Assembly: GCA_021413705.1 (NCBI GenBank)
Contig: JAIOPX010000321.1
Coordinates: 1-47,654 of the forward strand
From: Planctomycetota bacterium
GTDB lineage: Bacteria; Planctomycetota; Planctomycetia; Pirellulales; UBA7805
DNA: 47,654 nt
Direction of reading: 5' to 3'
Part shown: piece after piece, positions 36,883 through 44,413 of the stretch
How positions within the stretch are numbered: the first letter of the stretch is position 1
Layout of the letters: every line of letters begins with the position of its first letter
Program-made: the position numbers and the translations under genes
The notes under the pieces: model-generated
Seen by the model: only the letters and a program-made list of their open reading frames with translations
The model's database searches: none
Told to the model about the DNA's origin: nothing

Positions 36883-36883
36883 A
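36839..36883 (-). repeat. Three 15-base tandem repeats at the start of the ARPP-1-like gene
   Basis: Units at 36839-36853, 36854-36868 and 36869-36883, plus-strand core CACTGTCGCTTGATC with one or two changes each. The unit is five codons long, so changes in copy number keep the frame. They encode the basic, tryptophan-rich start of the signal peptide. Confidence 0.9.
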
Positions 36884-37106
36884 GCACACTCTCCTGTTCC
36901 AAAGGTTGAGCGCAGGCAGCGGTGCCCGACACATCGGTCGGCCGATCATCACCCTCTGCCCCGGCGGCCACCCAACAACCCGAGAAGCGAAGCTGCAATC
37001 GCAGCAATTGAGAGAGGCCCGCCGTTGTCCGTCATCCTACGCCTTTGGCAAGAGGATGTCCAACAAATTCAATAAATTGGCAGATATTAGAGTGAGCGTG
37101 GAGAAA

Positions 37107-37240
37107 GTAGGTCCATTCTGCCGGAATGGACCTGTTGGGTTGGGCATGAGTTCCTTTGGCGGGATTGGAACAAGGGTTGGCGCGTTTTTTGGATCCTTGC
37201 GCGCGTTAGCAAAAGGTCCGCCTCGGCAAGGCGGACCTAC
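37107..37240. repeat. Inverted pair of GTAGGTCC hairpins with compensatory changes (family I)
   Basis: Left arm 37107-37133 folds as GGTCCATTC-TGCCG-GAATGGACC; right arm 37215-37240 as GGTCCGCCT-CGGCA-AGGCGGACC. The arms are reverse complements except in the inner stem, where both sides change together (ATTC/GAAT against GCCT/AGGC). It occupies most of the 36883-37303 gap, which has no gene. Confidence 0.85.
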
Positions 37241-37303
37241 TGTTTCACGTTTGAGCAGGGGAAGTAAGGGCCGATTGTCCTGCGCGGCACATCACGCAAA
37301 AGA

Positions 37304-37990
37304 TTATTCCCTCGAATCCGGCGCATCCGCCATCTTTGAGGCGTGCGTGGGAGGGTTCTGAAAATGAAGACGCTCAACATCGGATAGTTGATCTAAGAGA
37401 TCACTGTAGTGCTCGTCGAAATCCACGGGGCATCCATCATAGTCGACCGTGTATCCTACCTGACACAGAAGCGGATGCCAGCCTAGCAAGCGACCGGTGT
37501 TCGGGAGAATGTCATGGGGGCGGCTATCCAGGCCTTGCCGCCAGATTGATCGCAGATTGTCTGACGGTGCATTGAACATTCGTGACCACACCAATGGATC
37601 ACCTCGGACCATTTGGGCTTCTTCGTCTGAATGAAAGGCGAAGAAAGGAGGTTTGAGATTCTGGTAGCGATCGACCATTTTGCGATCGATGTGGAGTGAG
37701 AGCGTTAACGCAGCACTGTCGCTCATCTCCACAACGACGACCGGCCACTTGGACGAAAGGGCTTCGGCCAGTTGCGTGAAGCCAGCCATTTCCTCCCATT
37801 CGGTGCCAGCCGAATCCAAGACAGTCACCCACTGATCCGTGAAGCAAACGGCTATGCTTCGGCCGGGCTCAACCGCACGGGCGCTGGGAGTGTAACCTTT
37901 CTCGAGAAGGTACTGTCGGATGAAGGCCACGACTTGTGGTTGAGCATTGCCCTGTGCATGCACTTGTTGATTTCGGAAATCATAACCCAT
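37304..37990 (-). CDS. Cytoplasmic protein of unknown function
   Basis: 228 residues, no signal or membrane segment, acidic. It appears alpha/beta: VVAFIRQYLLEKGY, SIAVCFTDQWVTVLDSAGTE, WPVVVVEMSDSAALTLSLHI and KPPFFAFHSDEEAQMVRGDP. Near the C-terminus is LLCQVGYTVDYDGCPVDFDE. No family recognised. It belongs to a group of lower-GC leftward genes (34132-35112 and 37304-39301) that read like immunity-type or accessory proteins. Start ATG at 37990; the ribosome site is weak. Confidence 0.6.
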   Translation of the reverse strand: MGYDFRNQQVHAQGNAQPQVVAFIRQYLLEKGYTPSARAVEPGRSIAVCFTDQWVTVLDSAGTEWEEMAGFTQLAEALSSKWPVVVVEMSDSAALTLSLHIDRKMVDRYQNLKPPFFAFHSDEEAQMVRGDPLVWSRMFNAPSDNLRSIWRQGLDSRPHDILPNTGRLLGWHPLLCQVGYTVDYDGCPVDFDEHYSDLLDQLSDVERLHFQNPPTHASKMADAPDSRE

Positions 37991-38108
37991 GGTACTATTC
38001 TCAAGTTATCCGTTACGATAGGGCGCTCTGAAGGGCGACGAACGAAGTTGATTTCAAAGTCGGCGCGACCCATGGCTCCGGAGCAACGGATTTTTGCACG
38101 GTTTTGTG

Positions 38109-38651
38109 TTACGGCAATGGAAAAGGCAACGCAACATCGGGGGCATCTGCCAGCTTGCGTTGGGACTTTGCCATCGCATAGGCCAATGTTTGATCAGTTG
38201 ATAGTTCAGATTCTGCCTTGAACGCACCGTTGGCATCCCGGAAAAGCGATGCGTCCTCAAACCATTCATCTGGCCAGTAAATCAGGTCGGACATATTGCT
38301 ATTTGGGAACTGCGCTTCGAGCCACGCCAGATAGTAGCTTGTTTCATATTCTTTGCCTTCAGCAGACGCTACGAATTCATAGATCGCTACGACCTCTTGA
38401 TAAGTTACGTCGTCAACAAGACAAGGCTCTGGATTCAACGCTTCGCGCACAAATGATTCTTTGTCAACGGCCTTCCAATACGTCTTGAACTCGATCACAT
38501 CACAATGTCGTTGCGAGTGTTCGTGCCACTGAGCCAACAGGTGATCGCGATTCATATCATCGGCGTCTTCAATCTCGTCGCAGAGATCACACATTCGTGC
38601 GACGATATCATCCGATGCGGGTTGCAGTCTGAACCGTTCGGGGATCGGCAT
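38109..38651 (-). CDS. Acidic cytoplasmic protein of unknown function
   Basis: 180 residues from MPIPERFRLQPASDD; an ATG-like start at 38678 adds nine residues. Strongly acidic (MCDLCDEIEDADDMNRDHLL) and rich in aromatic residues (LIYWPDEWFEDASLFRDANG). The middle reads VVAIYEFVASAEGKEYETSY, then YLAWLEAQFPNSNMSDL. No signal peptide, membrane helix or catalytic motif is visible. It is similar in style and GC to its neighbours at 37304 and 38822. Not recognised. Confidence 0.6.
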   Translation of the reverse strand: MPIPERFRLQPASDDIVARMCDLCDEIEDADDMNRDHLLAQWHEHSQRHCDVIEFKTYWKAVDKESFVREALNPEPCLVDDVTYQEVVAIYEFVASAEGKEYETSYYLAWLEAQFPNSNMSDLIYWPDEWFEDASLFRDANGAFKAESELSTDQTLAYAMAKSQRKLADAPDVALPFPLP

Positions 38652-38821
38652 GGGTTGCTCGCGTGGTAAAGTTCGCAATCACCGGGCTGTGATGATGTTT
38701 GCCGTCTAACTCGCAGGCATAGTTGATTCATGTTCAGCAATTCACGGCGACACCCAATCCGTCGCCATCAATATGCCAAGTCTTGTGGAAGTTTGCCCCA
38801 GCTTTCGTCGACCTGCAGTTA

Positions 38822-39301
38822 TCACCAGATTGCAGACGTGAATTCAACGACATTTGCCGAATCTCTCATAAGGTCATCGACAATCACAAGCATCCCCAAT
38901 CGATATTCAACCAGTATCCGGTTCCCGCCAAGTGTATCACGAATGTCCGGACTCGCCAACACTTTTGAACGAAGCGAGTCAAGTGCCTCCTGCCCTTGCT
39001 CTTCGTCAATATAGTTTTGAAGAGTTAACAATGCACCAGGCCGATAGTTCTTGAGGCTGGTTCGAAGTCCTGGCTTGCAGAACCGCAAAAACACGTCGAA
39101 CACAAACTCTTTTTGAATGTCGAAGCTAAAAGCTCCTTTCTGATCGAGAACAGAGCAAGTCATGAATCGTTGCGTTTTTGGATTACATTGCAGCACAGCG
39201 TCATCTTTTGTTGTGAAACGAATACCCCCGTCGTTGAGATAATTCATTTCACAGCTCTCATCGGCCGCAAGTATGCGTAGTCGTTTTTTGAATTCGATCA
39301 T
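38822..39301 (-). CDS. Cytoplasmic protein of unknown function
   Basis: 159 residues. It starts MIEFKKRLRILAADESCEM with a beta-rich first half (GGIRFTTKDDAVLQCNPKTQ) and a helical second half (EEQGQEALDSLRSKVLASPD, VEYRLGMLVIVDDLMRDSA). There is no signal or membrane segment. No family recognised. AAGGTG lies about eleven bases before the ATG. Last gene of the lower-GC accessory group; the cardiolipin synthase gene follows after about 160 bases and is GC-rich. Confidence 0.6.
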   Translation of the reverse strand: MIEFKKRLRILAADESCEMNYLNDGGIRFTTKDDAVLQCNPKTQRFMTCSVLDQKGAFSFDIQKEFVFDVFLRFCKPGLRTSLKNYRPGALLTLQNYIDEEQGQEALDSLRSKVLASPDIRDTLGGNRILVEYRLGMLVIVDDLMRDSANVVEFTSAIW

Positions 39302-39463
39302 GACGCCGAAATCACCTTGGTACCGGTTTGTTCAAGATATTTTCAGCTTAGGGGGCCGGCCGGGTAGCCACCAGTCATCAGCCACACCCTAAGTCGCGTC
39401 TTGGATAAGTTTCAGGTTTTCTGTCATACAGCAGCCAACTGTGTTTCTGTTTCTGAATCAACC

Positions 39464-40894
39464 TTACAGCAACGGCGAAAGCAGCCGGGCGACGTGGTCG
39501 CGGAAGCGGCGCAGGGGGCCTTCGGCGGCCAATTGCTTGAGCGTCACTTCAATGCTCCGCTCTTGATCCGTGGTGAATTGGGCGACGAGGCTGGCTGCGA
39601 GTGCCGGGTCGGATATCAACGCTCCCAGTTCAAAGTTCAAGCGGAAGCTGCGGAAATCGACGTTGGCTGAGCCGACAATGCTCCAGGCTCCGTCCACCAC
39701 CAGCGTCTTGGCGTGCAGAATCGACGGTTGATATTCGTAGATTCGGACGCCATCGCGCAGCAGGGAGGCAAAATAGGTCCGGGCAGCGTAATGAACCAGC
39801 GGTACGTCGTTCTCCGCCGGCACCATGATCCGAACATCGACTCCGCGGAGTGCGGCCGCCTGCAGCGCGGCCACGGTCGGACCGTCGGGGACGAAATAGG
39901 GACTGCACAAGAACAACTCGCGCTGCGCCGCGCAGATTCCCGCAAAGAACAGGACGCTGCTGGCGTTGCGCTCCTGATCCGGCCCGCTGGGTATGACGGC
40001 GACAGTCGCACCATCCGGCGCGGACTTCGTTCGCACGCGCGGCGGCACCAACACTTCGTCGGTGGCGAAGGTCCAGTCTTCGGCAAACGTCTGGGCCAGA
40101 TCTTCGACGCACGGTCCCGTCATGAGCAGGTGGCTGTCGCGAAAGTGGCGCCTTCCGCGTCGCCTGGCACGGCCGGAATACTCGTCACCCACGTTCATGC
40201 CACCCATCAGCCCGATCCGCCCATCGACGATGATCATCTTGCGATGGTTGCGGAGGTGAACGGCCCACCGTCGGCGGAGCGGATTGAGGGGGAGAAACTC
40301 TTCGACCTGCCCGCCAGCCTTGAGGATGGCCGCCAGCCGCTGGCGATCGAGGCCCAGCGAGCCGACCGCGTCGTACAGCAGCCGCACCTCGACTCCCTCG
40401 GCCGCCTTGGCCGCCAGCAGGTCGAGGAATCGCTGCCCTGTCTCGTCGTTGTGGATGATGTAGTACTCCGCCCAGATCGAGCGTTTGGCGGCGCGGATCG
40501 TTTCTTCCTTGCGGCGAAAGGCGCTGGCGTCGTGGGAGAGAAGCTCGATGTGATTGCCGTAAGTTGCCGGCAGATCGGTCAGCCGCTCGGCCAATTTCAG
40601 GAGCGATTCGACGGGTTGCGGCGGATCGGGCGGGTTCGCGGGATCGACGGCGGGATCGTCACCCATGGCCTCGCGGACGCGGCGACGGGTGCGGCGTTTT
40701 TTGCGCGATGTGCGGCGGATGCTGGGGCTGGCCAGGAGCAAATAGGCCGCGGCGCCCACGATGGGCAAGGCCAGAATGGCGAACACCCAGGCCAAGGCGC
40801 TTTCGGCGCTGTGGCCGCGCATGACGGCCAGGACGATGGTATAGGCGTCGAACAGGACGACGATCAGGATCAGCGAGATCGTCAGCCAGGTCAT
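39464..40894 (-). CDS. cls: Cardiolipin synthase (phospholipase D family)
   Basis: 476 residues. Two N-terminal membrane helices (WLTISLILIVVLFDAYTIVL and WVFAILALPIVGAAAYLLLA) anchor the protein. Two HKD motifs follow: HLRNHRKMIIVDGRIGLMGG and ILHAKTLVVDGAWSIVGSAN, the latter followed by VDFRSFRLNFE. This is the bacterial ClsA/ClsB arrangement, which joins two phosphatidylglycerols or related lipids. A basic patch (RRTSRKKRRTRRRVREAMG) after the second helix is typical. Length is normal. It is convergent in position with nothing; the FixH-like gene ends upstream beyond a repeat pair. Confidence 0.94.
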   Translation of the reverse strand: MTWLTISLILIVVLFDAYTIVLAVMRGHSAESALAWVFAILALPIVGAAAYLLLASPSIRRTSRKKRRTRRRVREAMGDDPAVDPANPPDPPQPVESLLKLAERLTDLPATYGNHIELLSHDASAFRRKEETIRAAKRSIWAEYYIIHNDETGQRFLDLLAAKAAEGVEVRLLYDAVGSLGLDRQRLAAILKAGGQVEEFLPLNPLRRRWAVHLRNHRKMIIVDGRIGLMGGMNVGDEYSGRARRRGRRHFRDSHLLMTGPCVEDLAQTFAEDWTFATDEVLVPPRVRTKSAPDGATVAVIPSGPDQERNASSVLFFAGICAAQRELFLCSPYFVPDGPTVAALQAAALRGVDVRIMVPAENDVPLVHYAARTYFASLLRDGVRIYEYQPSILHAKTLVVDGAWSIVGSANVDFRSFRLNFELGALISDPALAASLVAQFTTDQERSIEVTLKQLAAEGPLRRFRDHVARLLSPLL

Positions 40895-40956
40895 GGGGAG
40901 AGGTCGTTGCTAAGGTTGGTCGGATCAAGGGAAGAAGACTGTGCCTATCCTAGCAC

Positions 40957-41044
40957 GTAGGTCAGGCTATTGCCTGACGGAAAACTGTCCATCAACTGTG
41001 CAGATGGATTTGGGCGGCAATCGTCAGGCAATAGCCTGACCTAC
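40957..41044. repeat. Inverted pair of GTAGGTCAGGC hairpins (family G)
   Basis: Arms 40957-40979 (GTAGGTCAGGCTATTGCC then TGACG) and 41022-41044 are perfect reverse complements over 23 bases. Each arm also folds as GTCAGGC-TATT-GCCTGAC. The spacer holds a third small hairpin (TCCATC...GATGGA). The right arm contains the stop codon of the FixH-like gene (41041-41043). Confidence 0.9.
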
Positions 41045-41802
41045 TTGGTTCTTCTCCGTGCGGCCAACAGTTCGCCGACGATGTACAGGCCGATCGGAAC
41101 GAAAGGAATCATGATCCAACCCGCGGCCTGCCGCCACCGCGGCGGTTTGTCGGCTACTTGGAGTTCTCCAGTCACTTGGACCGCAGGGGTCATATCTGAA
41201 TGTTGAATCTCTACATGCCAACGCCCCGGTCGAGGCAGCTCGAGCTTTGCCGATCGCAGCAGCTTGTTGGTGGCGGCGGCGGTGGTGGCCTCGGCTCGGA
41301 TCAACAGCGCGGGTTCATCCATTTGACGCAAGATGACTATTGTTCGACCGGTGGTTGTGATCTCACCTGTGCGGGCGTTTTGCGTCAAGATGCTGAGGTC
41401 GATCGTTCCGACACGCAATGGAGTGGGATCGGTCATCACTGTGATCTGAAGGTCGCCGGCTTGTTGCGAGAATTGGACCGCGCCTCCGTCGGCCAGGGCA
41501 TAGGAGGCGGAGAATAGCGATAGGACCATAGTGACCAGAAAAACAGGCGGTAATATCCGCGTCCCGGAGGGACATTTGATAATAGCCCGGCAATTTATTG
41601 CCGGGAAATCTCGCAATATAAAACCTATTCGTCCCGGAGGGACGATTGAAAACAATCCGCTATTCCAGATCAAGGCAAAGAATTCAGGCGTCCCTCCGGG
41701 ACGCAAATGCATTTTGTTTGCAGACACCCGGCGATAAATCGCCGGGCTACTATCGGCGGTCCCTTCGGGACCAATGGGCGAATTGAACTCGAGCTTCTTC
41801 AT
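41041..41802 (-). CDS. FixH/YtkA-like membrane protein with repeat-derived N-terminal leader
   Basis: 253 residues if started at the ATG at 41802, which overlaps the TGA of the upstream gene as ATGA. The first ten residues (MKKLEFNSPI) are followed by about 70 residues read through a repeat cluster. Then comes a hydrophobic stretch that looks like the real signal (ILPPVFLVTMVLSLFSASYA, cleaved at LADGG). An ATG at 41529 would give a 162-residue form. The mature part is a beta domain (DLQITVMTDPTPLRVGTIDL, RTIVILRQ) like FixH/YtkA proteins, ending in one helix (WIMIPFVPIGLYIVGELLA) and RRRTK. A role with the CcoG-like protein in oxidase maturation is inference. Confidence 0.65.
   Translation of the reverse strand: MKKLEFNSPIGPEGTADSSPAIYRRVSANKMHLRPGGTPEFFALIWNSGLFSIVPPGRIGFILRDFPAINCRAIIKCPSGTRILPPVFLVTMVLSLFSASYALADGGAVQFSQQAGDLQITVMTDPTPLRVGTIDLSILTQNARTGEITTTGRTIVILRQMDEPALLIRAEATTAAATNKLLRSAKLELPRPGRWHVEIQHSDMTPAVQVTGELQVADKPPRWRQAAGWIMIPFVPIGLYIVGELLAARRRTK
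41560..41772. repeat. Composite mirrored cluster of CGTCCC and CCCGGC palindromes (family H)
   Basis: In order: CGTCCCGGAGGGAC (41560), ATAGCCCGGCAATTTATTG then CCGGGA (41582), CGTCCCGGAGGGACG (41630), CGTCCCTCCGGGACG (41689), CCCGGCGATAAATCGCCGGG then CTACTAT (41727) and GGTCCCTTCGGGACC (41758). The second three mirror the first three, so the whole is one large inverted repeat built of six small hairpins. It lies in frame inside the FixH-like gene's 5' part. Confidence 0.9.
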
Positions 41803-44297
41803 GACCCGCCTCCTGCCAGCATCGTGAGCGTGCCGCGCATCTGCATCGGCTGAAGCAGGATAACAACTCCCAGAGCGAAAAGGGCCAACTCCAGCACCAT
41901 CCATGGTGCCGCGGCGGCCACGGCTTGTCGTGAGCGGCCGTGACGTGTGCGGGCGAGTGTGTACGTCACGTAGAGGGAAACAAGAAGCCCCAGGTCGAAC
42001 AAAAAGAATTGCGACGGCAGCAGCCAGGGTGCGAGTTCTCCCGCACAGCAGGGACAGGCCCAGGCCAGGGCGGAGGAAGCCGTCAGACCCAGGTCGCCTG
42101 CGAAGCGCCAGGCCGCGGTGACCAGCGTGCCCGCGCCGGCGAGAAAATGAAAAGTGTAATGGGCGGCCCACATGCCGAGGCCCATAGGGACCAGGGCCAG
42201 CGCGTAACGCGCCGCGTTGGTTCGCCATGTGGGGTCATCGTCTGTCGCGCGTCGGCTCGCGGTGGCCACGATCGCGACAACGCACAGCGGCACTAGAATC
42301 AGACCCAGGAGAGTACTGAGGGTCACTAAGGTGGGCGTGCCATACGCGCCCAGCCAGGCTTGTGCGGGCCGCTCAATACCAACTCGCAAAGTCGTCATCC
42401 AGGCCGCGTTGAGAAATGCGGCCGCCGTGAGCACCACCATCAACACTGTCACGCTGGGACGGACGATTACCCGCCCGCCGTCGAAACGTGCATTCGATGA
42501 AAGCTGCGCCGCCGGAAGGCCGACGATCAAGCCCACGTTATCGTGCGGGCAGCTTCGCACACAGTCCAGGCAAAACGTGCAGTCCATGTTTCCCTGCTTA
42601 TGCGGCTGAAAGAGCCCCATTTCGCAGCCTGGAATCGTTTCGCTTCCGCGAAGACAGGCATGCGATTCACAACTCGTGCAGGCCTGGGCGTCGCACACGC
42701 GGACTTCCAGGGGCGAGACAAGCGAGTAGACGAAATTGAACTGGCCGATCGGGCAGACGTAGCGGCAGAACGGAGCACCACGGAACAGGCCATTGATCGT
42801 GAAAGCCGCGGCGAAATAGCCGATCGCGATCCAGGCGGTCCACCAGGGGCTATCCCAGAGCGCGAACAGTTCATAGGCCCAGAAAAACGTGGCGAGCAGA
42901 GCGATGGCCGGCCACTTGCTGCTGAGCCAGCGGGGCCATGGTCGCGAGGCCGGCAGCCAGCTCGCGGTGAATTTTCGCAGGAGCGTAAAAGGACAGGACA
43001 TGCAGAAGAAATTGCCCGCCGCCAACAGGCCGACGACCAACAGCCACCGCCAGTGGATCCAGGGGCCAACCCCCGCCAGGTTGATGGGAGCCACTTGCGG
43101 GCCGAATAGGCCGTCAAGAATGACGAGCACGGCCAGAGTCAGTAGGACGCTCTGCATGATCGTGCGCGTGTGCCAGCCTCGTAATAGCTTGCCGATGATC
43201 GGCAGCCGCAAAACATCCAGGGGCTGCTGCTGACATGCGGTGCAACCGGAAGTGGTATTGAGGACAGGCAACAGACCCGCGTATGAAATCGTTGTAGTTG
43301 TCAGCGACGGTAAATTCGCGACGCCGCCAACACGCCCTATCTCTTGCCTTGGGCCTTCATTTCGTGTGACACTGGCTTTGCCAGTATCTTGGAGTTGCCG
43401 AAATGCATTGACCCCGAGTGAACTATCCAAGCACAGCACTGGCAGAGCCAGTGACACACGGGAAGAGGAGCAAGGCAAGGATGAGGCGGATCGTAGGAGT
43501 CTACGTCCTACGAGCACTAGTGGAATCAAATAGGCCAGCGAGCCGATCGTCCACATGATTGCCCCGCCGATGGCTTGATCGGACAGGGCCGAGAGGCCCC
43601 ATAGGCGAGGCACCTGCTCATAGTGTGGGTACAGGACGTGGTCGGCAAACGTCAGCAAGCCTGAAAGAACGCTTCCCTGAATACCGGCCAGGAACAAATA
43701 GGGCAGCAACACCCAGGCCGAGTAGGCGCGGCGGCGTGGATAGGGTGTCACCACCGGCCACCAGAACAAAAGTGACGATAGCAAGAAACTGACGTGCTCA
43801 AGATCGTGAACCCAGCGGTCCTGGAGCGTCCACTGATACATGACTGGTATGTGCCACAGCCAGAGAATCCCAACGGCGATGATCCACGCCGTGACCGGGC
43901 GAGTCAGCCAACTGCCGAAACTCCGCAAGGCCGGGAGTTGCCACAGAGGAATCAGCCAGGTTCGCCGAACATACGCCGGCAACCCGGCGATCATGGGTAG
44001 CTCCGGCGCGCCCAGCCAAATCAGCGGCGGGGCCACAATCATCAGCAGCAGATGCTGCACCATGTGGGCCTGCATGAGCAGCGGCGCCAAGGCATCCAGC
44101 GGCGACACCAGCGCGACGTAGATGGTGGCGATTCCGCCAAGGAAGCACACCAGTTTCGCCGAGCCAAAATGCTTACTACCCCGTCGCCGCAATCGCAACC
44201 AGCCGCGCAAGTAGATTGCCGCGCTGAGGCCCAGCGACAACGCTAGCCAGGGTGCGAATGACCAAGAGGCAAGGATGGCGGAAAGGGTGGCGTCCAT
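41799..44297 (-). CDS. CtaG (caa3 assembly) domain fused to CcoG/NapH-like iron-sulfur membrane protein
   Basis: 832 residues from ATG at 44297 (a TTG at 44303 is an alternative). Residues 1-265 are a CtaG-type protein: about seven helices with HMVQHLLLMIVAPPLIWLGA, LWLWHIPVMYQWTLQDRWVH and DLEHVSFLLSSLLFWWPV. Residues about 265-320 are coded by a repeat. Then CTACQQQPLDVLRL, further helices, FCMSCPFTLLRKF, FCRYVCPIGQFNFVYS and ferredoxin-type clusters (CDAQACTSC; CTFCLDCVRSCPHDNVGL). Six more helices with ACPCCAGELAPWLLP close the protein. CtaG aids copper insertion in oxidases; CcoG-like proteins handle electrons or copper for maturation. Fusion of the two is unusual. Confidence 0.85.
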   Translation of the reverse strand: MDATLSAILASWSFAPWLALSLGLSAAIYLRGWLRLRRRGSKHFGSAKLVCFLGGIATIYVALVSPLDALAPLLMQAHMVQHLLLMIVAPPLIWLGAPELPMIAGLPAYVRRTWLIPLWQLPALRSFGSWLTRPVTAWIIAVGILWLWHIPVMYQWTLQDRWVHDLEHVSFLLSSLLFWWPVVTPYPRRRAYSAWVLLPYLFLAGIQGSVLSGLLTFADHVLYPHYEQVPRLWGLSALSDQAIGGAIMWTIGSLAYLIPLVLVGRRLLRSASSLPCSSSRVSLALPVLCLDSSLGVNAFRQLQDTGKASVTRNEGPRQEIGRVGGVANLPSLTTTTISYAGLLPVLNTTSGCTACQQQPLDVLRLPIIGKLLRGWHTRTIMQSVLLTLAVLVILDGLFGPQVAPINLAGVGPWIHWRWLLVVGLLAAGNFFCMSCPFTLLRKFTASWLPASRPWPRWLSSKWPAIALLATFFWAYELFALWDSPWWTAWIAIGYFAAAFTINGLFRGAPFCRYVCPIGQFNFVYSLVSPLEVRVCDAQACTSCESHACLRGSETIPGCEMGLFQPHKQGNMDCTFCLDCVRSCPHDNVGLIVGLPAAQLSSNARFDGGRVIVRPSVTVLMVVLTAAAFLNAAWMTTLRVGIERPAQAWLGAYGTPTLVTLSTLLGLILVPLCVVAIVATASRRATDDDPTWRTNAARYALALVPMGLGMWAAHYTFHFLAGAGTLVTAAWRFAGDLGLTASSALAWACPCCAGELAPWLLPSQFFLFDLGLLVSLYVTYTLARTRHGRSRQAVAAAAPWMVLELALFALGVVILLQPMQMRGTLTMLAGGGS
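43343..43512. repeat. CACTGGC inverted repeat inside the CtaG fusion gene (family J)
   Basis: Arms 43363-43392 (CGTGTGACACTGGCTTTGCC, then AGTATC) and 43429-43460 are reverse complements, and weaker pairing extends outward to about 43343 and 43490. CACTGGC...GCCAGTG folds within each arm. A further palindrome, CGTAGGA-GTCTACG-TCCTACG, is at 43492-43512. All of it is open in the frame of the fusion gene and forms its linker. Confidence 0.85.
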
Positions 44298-44317
44298 GTT
44301 CAAGAAGAAGATTTATG

Positions 44318-44388
44318 GAACAGGAGGGAGCAGAGGTAGCAGAGCCAGGCAATTTGGCGAACTCTGCTACCTCTGCTCCCTCCTGTTC
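44318..44388. repeat. Perfect 27-base inverted repeat between cytochrome b and CtaG genes
   Basis: Arm one runs 44318-44344 (GAACAGGAGGGAGCAGAGG then TAGCAGAG) and arm two 44362-44388 is its exact reverse complement, with a 17-base loop. In RNA it would be a very stable stem. It is intergenic, inside the operon, so it could act as a terminator or mRNA stabiliser. Confidence 0.92.
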
Positions 44389-44413
44389 AAATTGTTCTGA
44401 GTTGCGGCCCCGC

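Noticed and set aside
34132-39301. Polymorphic toxin-immunity locus
   Set aside because: The small proteins resemble immunity proteins in style, but no toxin, RHS, or secretion-domain gene is present.
39713-40960. 415-residue rightward frame opposite the cardiolipin synthase gene
   Set aside because: Both HKD motifs and the membrane helices are on the other strand; this is antisense composition.
44318-44388. Insertion-sequence ends (terminal inverted repeats)
   Set aside because: The arms are 17 bases apart with no transposase or duplication of flanking bases, so this is a hairpin, not an IS.
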